Below are positions 53,884 through 62,360 of a stretch of 64,000 nt of DNA, one piece after another. Every line of letters begins with the position of its first letter. The first letter of the stretch is position 1. The position numbers were made by a program, and so were the translations under genes. The DNA is from Chaetoderma sp. LZ-2023a (taxonomy: Eukaryota > Mollusca > Caudofoveata > Chaetodermatida > Chaetodermatidae). The notes under the pieces are model-generated. The model saw only the letters and a list, made by a program, of their open reading frames with translations. It did no database searches and had not been told where the DNA came from. The stretch covers positions 62,001-126,000 of the forward strand of contig JAVVLW010001576.1 of the NCBI GenBank assembly GCA_034401795.1, read 5' to 3'.

Positions 53884-54409
53884 AAGTTATTTTAATGGGT
53901 ACCAATTATGCGGATCGGATTGAATGTATAATACGTGGTTACCATCATGTAATGATTTTATATATAGAGTACATTAAACAAAATCACGGATTTCTTTTTT
54001 CACGAGAGTTGATACTTACTTCCCTAACACTGATATTCCCAAATATCGATTTTCACTCAATAAACACTGATTAAAAAGGTTAGGTGGTCAGGTAGTCAGA
54101 TGACAGTCCGGCGGATGCCAGCCCCAACCTCGTGCATGCGCAGACAAGTTATTTTAATGGGTACCAATTATGCGGATCGGATTGAATGTATAATACGTGG
54201 TTACCATCATGTAATGATTTTATATATAGAGTACATTAAACAAAATCACGGATTTCTTTTTTCACGAGAGTTGATACTTACTTCCCTAACACTCTGATAT
54301 TCCCAAATATCGATTTTCACTCAATAAACACTGATTAAAAAGGTTAGGTGGTCAGGTAGTCAGATGACAGTCCGGCGGATGCCAGCCCCAACCTCGTGCA
54401 TGCGCAGAC
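53884..54409. repeat. Tandem duplication of about 263 bp spanning a DIRS end
   Basis: 53884-54145 and 54146-54409 are nearly identical (a CT indel at 54293). Each unit holds about 90 bp of flank (AAGTTATTTTAATGGGTACC) followed by the 3' end of DIRS F up to GCATGCGCAGAC. Confidence 0.93.
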
Positions 54410-55040
54410 TAGCACTTCCTCTGACTAATTTATTGGCTGACACAATGCAACTTAAGGAAGCCTTAAGACCGAGCCTTTGTGGGGCAGAGAGGTTGGGTCT
54501 GTGCTAGGAGGTAGTATCAACTCTCTCGTGAAAAAAGAAATCCGTGATTTCGTTTATTTCACTTAAAGAGTATACTTACCTCCCTAACACTCTTTGATAT
54601 TGCCAGAATTCATAAGAGAATTTGGCGGGAAGGAGGCGAGGTCAAAAGACCAGCTCTTCCTTATGCGCTTTTCTGCGTTTAAGGCACTTAAACTTCTGAA
54701 ATTGTGTGAGACCACAACCAGGGAATGACTTGAACATCGGATAACACAACCGATGGCTATGAGAAGACCATATGTCATATGCGCTCACACCTCCCCCTTT
54801 TCTTGGGAGGGAGACAGAATGACCTCAATGTCCCATACGCTCTCTATGGACAAGTGCCATGTACTATAGGCCATAAGACGAAAAGGCTACATTTTCCTAT
54901 ATTCTCAAGAATGAACCACATAAAACATGTACCATCACCATATTAGAACGAAGGGTTACTTGACAAATACAATCAACAACACATAGACAAGACTGACCTT
55001 GTGAATTGCTTGTTGCCATCATCATGTGTCCATTAGTGAA
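54237..55040 (-). mobile_element. DIRS family 1 copy F, 3' end
   Basis: AAAATCACGGATTTC hairpin, terminal repeat, ICR (54505-54601) and the start of the 3' untranslated region, similar to 12183-12980. It is cut at 55040 by E1. Its body, if present, lies beyond the right edge. A partial duplicate of its end lies at 53974-54145. Confidence 0.88.
54505..54601. repeat. ICR of DIRS F
   Basis: GTATCAACTCTCTCGTG to TACTTACCTCCCTAAC with GAAATCCGTGATTTC and the TATTTCACTT junction. Confidence 0.82.
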
Positions 55041-55316
55041 TCAAAAAAGCATCCGCTTTTGTTTCTACGAGAATTCTTAATACTTACCAGATGTACTATT
55101 ATGATAATGTCTATTATCTAGTCTAGCTCAAAATAAACAATTAAAACTCCGCACTCTCCTGGTCCTGCCCATACTGTGTCCGGGAATACCATAGCCGCAG
55201 GTACCGAGTCTATTCCCAATCACAGTCAGATTCGTCTTATATTTGCCTTGGCAAACTGCGAAAGCAGCTCAGCCTCACCTCAGCGGGGCGGCTGAGGAAG
55301 GGCCATAGTACATCTG
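55041..55316 (-). repeat. 3' terminal repeat of DIRS E1
   Basis: TCAAAAAAGCATCCGCTTTT hairpin, then AATACTTACCAGATGTAC. Confidence 0.8.
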
Positions 55317-55404
55317 GTAAGTATTAAGAATTCTCGTAGAAACAAAAGCGGATGCTTTTTTGATTCTACTTCGAATAATACTTACCAGATGTACTATTAT
55401 GATA
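55307..55404. repeat. ICR of DIRS E1
   Basis: GTACATCTGGTAAGTATT, then the complement of the hairpin end, GATTCTACTTCGAATAA and TACTTACCAGATGTAC. Confidence 0.85.
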
Positions 55405-56022
55405 AACTCCGGATTTCGACAGCCAGGAAATGCCGGTGGGAGGAGGTGAGGCTCGAACCAGCACTCATCAACCATCCAACAGAGAAGGTTGTGAAGAGAC
55501 TAAAACCCTGGCATACGCTTGGGTTCTGCTATCTGACTCATAGTGCTAAACTTCCATGGTCTAGACCGCGCTCCCCCCCCCCCCCCCCCCCTCTTTTGTC
55601 CGCACAAAACCAGAGGGATATCCATGGGGATGCAACACCCACCAGACCCGTGTCAGCCCCAAGTCTCAGCTAGGGCAGTCCAGTAGAGTGCAAAGAAGCT
55701 ACTACAACTTCAAATCTTTGAAAAAACTATCAGTATATCGATTAGATTTTCAAATTGGAATGAGTCTCATGTCTGTATGAGAGGATAAATATACTCTTGT
55801 ACCAGACTATTCACTTACTCAGTCTGGTATTTCGACTGGAAGTAAACATATTTATAGTCACTTAATTAATGTAAACACTCACCATTTTTGAGTGGTCGAT
55901 CTGTTCTTGATCATCACAGGAGCTAGGCCCAATCCACGGTCGTACTCAGTCATGTGCATAGCGCTTGGTCAGTGTAGGCGGAAGGCTTTTGTGATGTGTG
56001 CGAAGTAGTGGTCGGACGTGGC
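55405..56022 (-). other. 3' untranslated region of DIRS E1
   Basis: Non-coding, with a C-run near 55573 that is longer than its counterpart in E2. Confidence 0.7.
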
Positions 56023-57048
56023 TTAGTTTAGGTTCGACAGATTGGTGACGGCTACTGGATTAAGTGTGCTGGAGATGTCTCGAAGGTAGAAATCAGTGAA
56101 TGACGACTCGGCATGCCATTGTGCTACAGACATCACCTGCTCTAAAGAGACACCCTTATAAAGGGCCGATGATGCTGCTAGTGCTCGGACCTCATGGGCA
56201 TTCGCACGATCAATCTGCTTTCCTGTAGCGATCTTGTGCGACATCTGAATAGCGTCAACTATCCAACGAGAAATAGTATCTTTCGAAGCACGTAAATGGG
56301 GAGCTTTGAGACATAACCACAGAGATTTCGGGTCGTCTCTCCACTCAGAAGTACGTTTCTTATACATCTTTAGACATCTGACAGGACACCAAGCACAAGA
56401 ATTTGGGTCATGTCTAGTTAAACTTGGCAAATTGATCGGCTGTCCTGGATATTTAAGTGACTGATTCTTTGCCAGGAAACAAAGACGTGGAAGTAATCTT
56501 AAACCTTCACCCGTGACGACAAAACGGTCTTGTTCGGCAGAAAGCGCATGAATCTCGCTTCTCCTTCTCGCCGACGCTGCTGCAACCAAGAAAACTGATT
56601 TAATAGTTAACAGTTTAATGTCAATAGATCTAATCGGTTCAAAGGGAGCATGCCCTAAAACCTGTAGAACAAGAGATAGATTCCATGATGGGATAGGAAT
56701 TGGCTGTCTAGGTCGCAGATTGCTCATTCCTTTGATAACTTCATTCAAGGTGTCATTCTCCACTCCCCCAATGGTGAGACTAGGAATGACAGAAGCTAAT
56801 GCAGACTTATATGCTGCTAGGGTAGAAGGTACAAGTTTGTCAACTTCGTATAAATGACAGATAAAATCTGCTACGTGTTGAACAGATGCAGAAAAGGGAT
56901 CAATATCTCTTCTCTCACACCACTGTGCAAATTTGTTGATTCTATAATTATATGTTTTTGTGGTCGAAACTCTTCTGGCCGAAGCAACAAACTTCGCTGC
57001 TTGCTCAGAAAAGCCACCCTCAATTGCACGCTGCTTGACAACATCCAT
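56023..57048 (-). CDS. DIRS tyrosine recombinase, copy E1
   Basis: 342 codons from an ATG at 57048 (MDVVKQRAIEGGFSEQAAKF), a credible start that copy A lacks. N-terminal core-binding domain (YNYRINKFAQWC), catalytic domain with ASARRRSEIHAL, AHEVRALA (HxxR), QWHAESS and Tyr in FTDFYLRD. It ends AVTNLSNLN. The frame stays open upstream to 58851 over the RT but there it is a shadow. It is -1 relative to the RT frame. All catalytic residues present. Confidence 0.9.
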   Translation of the reverse strand: MDVVKQRAIEGGFSEQAAKFVASARRVSTTKTYNYRINKFAQWCERRDIDPFSASVQHVADFICHLYEVDKLVPSTLAAYKSALASVIPSLTIGGVENDTLNEVIKGMSNLRPRQPIPIPSWNLSLVLQVLGHAPFEPIRSIDIKLLTIKSVFLVAAASARRRSEIHALSAEQDRFVVTGEGLRLLPRLCFLAKNQSLKYPGQPINLPSLTRHDPNSCAWCPVRCLKMYKKRTSEWRDDPKSLWLCLKAPHLRASKDTISRWIVDAIQMSHKIATGKQIDRANAHEVRALAASSALYKGVSLEQVMSVAQWHAESSFTDFYLRDISSTLNPVAVTNLSNLN

Positions 57049-60000
57049 GCAGTCAATTTGAACATTTCTGGTCTGTCGTGAAGGTACAGACCCTTGTTCT
57101 GAGAGATTACATCTCTTGTGTCTGGAAGAGGGATTGGACTGCAGACCAGAAGGTCCAGCAGATCCGTAAACCATGATCGGCCTGGCCAATAAGGAGCGAT
57201 CAGTAGTACTTGGCACATCCCCTCTCTTATCTTTGCCAGAACTTTCGGGATGAGAATTGTTGGAGGATACGCATACGCGTACATTCCCTTCCAACTTATC
57301 GCCAGTGCGTCTACTGCTAGAGCTAACGGGTGCGGGATCGGTGACACGTACGTGACCATCTTTGCGTTTTTCTTCATTGCAAATAGGTCGACATTTGGCT
57401 TGCCCCATTGTTTGAATAGAACCTCCGCTACCACTTGGTTGAGCTGCCATTCCGTCGGACGACAAACCGTCCTTCGACTGAGAGCATCCGCTAAGATGTT
57501 CAATCTTCCTGGAATGTGTGCTGCTCGAAGAATAATATTCCTCTCTTGGCACCACAGCAGAAGGTTCCAAACCATCATACACAACTCCGGTGATCTTGTC
57601 CCGCCTTGGCGGTTCAAATAAGACACCACTGTTGAGTTGTCTGTCCTTACTAGGACAATTTTGTCTTGAACTAGACTCTCGAACTTCTGCAGTGCTAATA
57701 CCACCGCTAATAGCTCGAGCACATTGATATGTTTCTGCGCATTGGTCCGATCCCATTCCCCTGACACTGACTGATTGTCCAATACCGCTCCCCAACCTGT
57801 CAACGATGCATCCGTGAATATGGACATCTGAGGTTGAGGAGGTTGTAGAGGAACACCTCGCAGGAGATTCTGTTCCGACAACCACCACTGAAGGTGGAAT
57901 ATCAATGGTTCTTTTACTGGTATTCTCAGAGATAACGGATCTGTTCTCTGTGACCAGAACGACATCAAATACATCTGAATCGGCCTGCGCCTGAGCGCCG
58001 CATATGGCACCACCTTCTCCAGAGATACTAGTAAACCGAGTATTCTGAGAAATTGACGCGCCGTCAGATAGGCTCCTAGAGAAACTGACTCCAATACTGC
58101 AATCAGGCTTCTGACTCTGCTCTCCGCCGGAAAAGCTACGCCATCCCTGAGATTGAAAAAAATTCCCAGATAAACAAACTCCTGGGATGGAGTCAGTTCT
58201 GATTTCTCTAGATTCACAATCCATCCTAGCTTCTTTAATAAGTCTAGGACTACCTTCAGATTGCTGCGCAGAGTGACTGGATTCCCCGCCTTTAGCAGCC
58301 AGTCGTCTATGTAAGTGTGAACAGCTATGTTTCTCCTGCGAAGTAAAGAAGTCATGGCGAGAACCACCTTGGTGAAGACCCTCGGAGCCGTGGTCAGGCC
58401 GAATGGAAGAGCATTGAATTCCCAAACATTGTCTTGGAATGCAAATCGCAGGTACTTCTGAAAGGGAATTGACATTGGAATATGAAAATAAGCATCCTTC
58501 AGATCTATTGATACCGCCCACATGCCTTTCCTGAGCCCTGTCATCACCGCTGCTACCGTCTCCATCTGAAATCTGGGAGAAAGAATAAATTTGTTCAACG
58601 GTTTGAGATTGAGAATTGGTCTCCACCCTCCGGTACGCTTCGGAACTAGGAACATAATCGAATAGAAGCCCAGTGATGACTGATCGGCGACCAGGTGAAT
58701 CGCCTTCTTCTGACGAAGCGATTCTATCTCTGACTGAATGGCAACTAGACGGTCTAATTCCCTTGGAATAGGAGTCCATATTGGAGTCGAGGTTAACGGA
58801 ACTAACGATTGATGGATGAGCCAGTCCGGATCGTAGCCGTTTCTTATCCACTGACAGACTAAATAGTCACGCACGACCTGTTCCCATTGGCTTAGGCATA
58901 GCTGAAGTCTGCCTCCGACGGAAGGAATCTGCACACAGTTGTCGGTCGAGATTAGCCGACAAGACGCTACATCGCTTGGGTGAAGATTCTCGACTCCATT
59001 TGTTTCCAAAGCCGCCGGTATTGATTCCGCCGGAAACCCGTCAGGAACGAGCCCCACGGCCGCCCCGCGGCTTCTTGTGGTATGACGGTCCGGAACCGCC
59101 GCCACGACTATCCTTACGGTAGCCGCCACGGCCCGAACCGCCACCCTTCCTGTCGTCCTCATACGGCCTCTTACTAGAGGGCTTGTATGCGGACGAACGG
59201 CCAGGCCCTTGTGCTCCGGATGGCCTATGGGCATCACACGGGCAGAAGGACGGAAGGGCGATCTAGGACGCTGCCTCTGCTGCTCCTGCCTGTGTTGACG
59301 GTAGGACTGTTGCGGCTGAGTCCTCTTGGTCGACTTCCACGACTTGCCGACCACCTCTTGCTCCGCCACCATCGATGCAACTTTAGAAAGCGCTTGTCGT
59401 GCCGAGCCGCCGAACAAGCCTGGACCTATGAAAGGCGCAGAAGATAACGCTGCCCTCATCTCCGGTCCTGGTTCCACACAATCGAGAACCATTCTCCGTC
59501 GCTCTGCTAAAGTTCTTGTGATCACCCTGGCCAGGCAATCCTGAGACAGGCGCATGGTGTCCCGAACAACTCCGGGAGCAGCCTCTGGCACCTGTCCGCC
59601 TTCCGCCGTGCAGTTCAGCATACCCTGCAAGACGGTACACCCGTGCGACAGCGCAGCCATGGCTGCCCTAGCCGCATCCTCAATGAGCGTGAGCTCATTA
59701 AACGGGTCTTTGTTGGTCTGAGAAACCAAGGGACGTGACCGTCCCTTGGCCTTGCCAGCCAACGGCCTATTCAGCGCCTCACGTTCCGCAACGGAAAGCC
59801 ATGGAACGCTGGCGTACTGATGATAAGCCTGCTCCGGAAAACGGACCCTACTCCTTATCCCCTTCGGGGCCTTGGGCAACGCATAGTCTGGCTGAACCAG
59901 ACGATATGCCGCAACTTCCAACATGTCAGAAGTCTGCGTGTCCAAGGGGAGTGTAGGCATGGCCGAAGAGCCACTGGACAGAGCGCTAGCCGCACGCTCT

Positions 60001-60350
60001 GACATCCGCTCCATCGCCGGATCGCGCTGAGATCCTAGATCCGATGCCAACCCGAGACGATTGGTCATCCATCCAAGGACCTGCACCCATTCAGCTTCGG
60101 TGCAAAAAGCGGAATCATCCATTAAAGAACTCCCGTTTTCATCCTCCCTCTCTCCCTTAGATGAGAGGGCCACCGACGATCCTTGCTGAACGCTACGATA
60201 TACGTCTCTGCCAGGACAGAGCGCATCCATAGCGCGACTACCAGCAGCACCAGTATCCAACGAATCGCCGGATACGGATTCTCCGCAGTCCATCGGCTCC
60301 AACACGGGATCCGGGACTACGACCGCCTCAATCACGGCTGGCACTGTCAC
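56871..60350 (-). CDS. DIRS Gag-RT-RNase H fusion frame, copy E1 (5' truncated)
   Basis: 1159 codons in one frame. About 440 residues of Gag-like sequence (LPLDTQTSDMLEVAAYRLVQ, GPGLFGGSARQALSK, Arg/Gly-rich stretch) run without a stop into RT (GGWRPILNLKPLNKFI, SIDLKDAYFHIPM, LPFGLT, HTYIDDWLLKA), RNase H (IFTDASLTGWGA, LLELAV-like LELLAVVLAL, VRTDNSTVV) and a tail with VDLFAMKKN and AYAYPPTILIP. The first codon is a GTG next to the E2 insertion, so the true start is beyond E2. In family 1 the same Gag and RT regions are in different frames. Confidence 0.9.
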   Translation of the reverse strand: MTVPAVIEAVVVPDPVLEPMDCGESVSGDSLDTGAAGSRAMDALCPGRDVYRSVQQGSSVALSSKGEREDENGSSLMDDSAFCTEAEWVQVLGWMTNRLGLASDLGSQRDPAMERMSERAASALSSGSSAMPTLPLDTQTSDMLEVAAYRLVQPDYALPKAPKGIRSRVRFPEQAYHQYASVPWLSVAEREALNRPLAGKAKGRSRPLVSQTNKDPFNELTLIEDAARAAMAALSHGCTVLQGMLNCTAEGGQVPEAAPGVVRDTMRLSQDCLARVITRTLAERRRMVLDCVEPGPEMRAALSSAPFIGPGLFGGSARQALSKVASMVAEQEVVGKSWKSTKRTQPQQSYRQHRQEQQRQRPRSPFRPSARVMPIGHPEHKGLAVRPHTSPLVRGRMRTTGRVAVRAVAATVRIVVAAVPDRHTTRSRGAAVGLVPDGFPAESIPAALETNGVENLHPSDVASCRLISTDNCVQIPSVGGRLQLCLSQWEQVVRDYLVCQWIRNGYDPDWLIHQSLVPLTSTPIWTPIPRELDRLVAIQSEIESLRQKKAIHLVADQSSLGFYSIMFLVPKRTGGWRPILNLKPLNKFILSPRFQMETVAAVMTGLRKGMWAVSIDLKDAYFHIPMSIPFQKYLRFAFQDNVWEFNALPFGLTTAPRVFTKVVLAMTSLLRRRNIAVHTYIDDWLLKAGNPVTLRSNLKVVLDLLKKLGWIVNLEKSELTPSQEFVYLGIFFNLRDGVAFPAESRVRSLIAVLESVSLGAYLTARQFLRILGLLVSLEKVVPYAALRRRPIQMYLMSFWSQRTDPLSLRIPVKEPLIFHLQWWLSEQNLLRGVPLQPPQPQMSIFTDASLTGWGAVLDNQSVSGEWDRTNAQKHINVLELLAVVLALQKFESLVQDKIVLVRTDNSTVVSYLNRQGGTRSPELCMMVWNLLLWCQERNIILRAAHIPGRLNILADALSRRTVCRPTEWQLNQVVAEVLFKQWGKPNVDLFAMKKNAKMVTYVSPIPHPLALAVDALAISWKGMYAYAYPPTILIPKVLAKIREGMCQVLLIAPYWPGRSWFTDLLDLLVCSPIPLPDTRDVISQNKGLYLHDRPEMFKLTAWMLSSSVQLRVAFLSKQRSLLLRPEEFRPQKHIIIESTNLHSGVREEILIPFLHLFNT

Positions 60351-60356
60351 TCCGAT

Positions 60357-60632
60357 TCAAAAAAGCATCCGCTTTTGTTTCTACGAGAATTCTTAATACT
60401 TACCAGATGTACTATTATGATAATGTCTATTATCTAGTCTAGCTCAAAATAAACAATTAAAACTCCGCACTCTCCTGGTCCTGCCCATACTGTGTCCGGG
60501 AATACCATAGCCGCAGGTACCGAGTCTATTCCCAATCACAGTCAGATTCGTCTTATATTTGCCTTGGCAAACTGCGAAAGCAGCTCAGCCTCACCTCAGC
60601 GGGGCGGCTGAGGCAGGGCCATAGTACATCTG
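60357..60632 (-). repeat. 3' terminal repeat of DIRS E2
   Basis: Near-identical to 55041-55316. Confidence 0.82.
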
Positions 60633-60720
60633 GTAAGTATTAAGAATTCTCGTAGAAACAAAAGCGGATGCTTTTTTGATTCTACTTCGAATAATACTTA
60701 CCAGATGTACTATTATGATA
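60623..60720. repeat. ICR of DIRS E2
   Basis: Same fused-end layout as 55307-55404. Confidence 0.85.
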
Positions 60721-61334
60721 AACTCCGGATTTCGACAGCCAGGAAATGCCGGTGGGAGGAGGTGAGGCTCGAACCAGCACTCATCAACCATCCAACAGAG
60801 AAGGTTGTGAAGAGACTAAAACCCTGGCATACGCTTGGGTTCTGCTATCTGACTCATAGAGTGCTAAACTTCCATGGTCTAGACCGCGCTCCCCCCCCCC
60901 CTCTTTTGTCCGCACAAAACCAGAGGGATGTCCATGGGGATGCAACACCCACCAGACCCGTGTCAGCCCCAAGTCTCAGCTAGGGCAGTCCAGTAGAGTG
61001 CAAAGAAGCTACTACAACTTCAAATCTTTGAAAAAAACCTATCAGTATATCGATTAGATTTTCAAATTGGAATGAGTCTCATGTCTGTATGAGAGGATAA
61101 ATATACTCTTGTACCAGACTATTCACTTACTCAGTCTGGTATTTCGACTGGAAGTAAACATATTTATAGTCACTTAATTAATGTAAACACTCACCATTTT
61201 TGAGTGGTCGATCTGTTCTTGATCATCACAGGAGCTAGGCCCAATCCACGGTCGTACTCAGTCATGTGCATAGCGCTTGGTCAGTGTAGGCGGAAGGCTT
61301 TTGTGATGTGTGCGAAGTAGTGGTCGGACGTGGC
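60721..61334 (-). other. 3' untranslated region of DIRS E2
   Basis: Matches 55405-56022; the C-run near 60892 is shorter than in E1. Confidence 0.7.
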
Positions 61335-62360
61335 TTAGTTTAGGTTCGACAGATTGGCGACGGCTACTGGATTAAGTGTGCTGGAGATGTCTCGAAGGTA
61401 GAAATCAGTGAATGACGACTCGGCATGCCATTGTGCTACAGACATCACCTGCTCTAAAGAGACACCCTTATAAAGGGCCGATGATGCTGCTAGTGCTCGG
61501 ACCTCATGGGCATTCGCACGATCAATCTGCTTTCCTGTAGCGATCTTGTGCGACATCTGAATAGCGTCAACTATCCAACGAGAAATAGTATCTTTCGAAG
61601 CACGTAAATGGGGAGCTTTGAGACATAACCACAGAGATTTCGGGTCGTCTCTCCACTCAGAAGTACGTTTCTTATACATCTTTAGACATCTGACAGGACA
61701 CCAAGCACAAGAATTTGGGTCATGTCTAATTAAACTTGGCAAATTGATCGGCTGTCCTGGATATTTAAGTGACTGATTCTTTGCCAGGAAACAAAGACGT
61801 GGAAGTAATCTTAAACCTTCACCCGTGACGACAAAACGGTCTTGTTCGGCAGAAAGCGCATGAATCTCGCTTCTCCTTCTCGCCGACGCTGCTGCAACCA
61901 AGAAAACTGATTTAATAGTTAACAGTTTAATGTCAATAGATCTAATCGGTTCAAAGGGAGCATGCCCTAAAACCTGTAGAACAAGAGATAGATTCCATGA
62001 TGGGATAGGAATTGGCTGTCTAGGTCGCAGATTGCTCATTCCTTTGATAACTTCATTCATGGTGTCATTCTCCACTCCCCCAATGGTGAGACTAGGAATG
62101 ACAGAAGCTAATGCAGACTTATATGCTGCTAGGGTAGAAGGTACAAGTTTGTCAACTTCGTATAAATGACAGATAAAATCTGCTACGTGTTGAACAGATG
62201 CAGAAAAGGGATCAATATCTCTTCTCTCACACCACTGTGCAAATTTGTTGATTCTATAATTATATGTTTTTGTGGTCGAAACTCTTCTGGCCGAAGCAAC
62301 AAACTTCGCTGCTTGCTCAGAAAAGCCACCCTCAATTGCACGCTGCTTGACAACATCCAT
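61335..62360 (-). CDS. DIRS tyrosine recombinase, copy E2
   Basis: 342 codons from an ATG at 62360, nearly identical to the E1 enzyme and of equal length, with ASARRRSEIHAL, AHEVRALA, QWHAESS and FTDFYLRD intact. It ends AVANLSNLN. Differences from E1 include Met for Leu in NDTMNEVIKG and Ile for Thr in LPSLIRHD. Confidence 0.9.
   Translation of the reverse strand: MDVVKQRAIEGGFSEQAAKFVASARRVSTTKTYNYRINKFAQWCERRDIDPFSASVQHVADFICHLYEVDKLVPSTLAAYKSALASVIPSLTIGGVENDTMNEVIKGMSNLRPRQPIPIPSWNLSLVLQVLGHAPFEPIRSIDIKLLTIKSVFLVAAASARRRSEIHALSAEQDRFVVTGEGLRLLPRLCFLAKNQSLKYPGQPINLPSLIRHDPNSCAWCPVRCLKMYKKRTSEWRDDPKSLWLCLKAPHLRASKDTISRWIVDAIQMSHKIATGKQIDRANAHEVRALAASSALYKGVSLEQVMSVAQWHAESSFTDFYLRDISSTLNPVAVANLSNLN

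Larger units (their letters stand above)
55041..60356 (-). mobile_element. DIRS family 2 copy E1, interrupted by E2
   Basis: Read on the minus strand it holds a Gag-RT-RNase H frame, a recombinase frame, an ICR (55307-55404) and a 3' terminal repeat (55041-55316). Its left junction is TTAGTGAATCAAAAAAGC inside DIRS F. Its 5' end is displaced by E2 at 60356, six bases before the frame's first GTG. Proteins are clearly related to family 1 but much diverged, and nucleotide ends differ. Confidence 0.9.
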
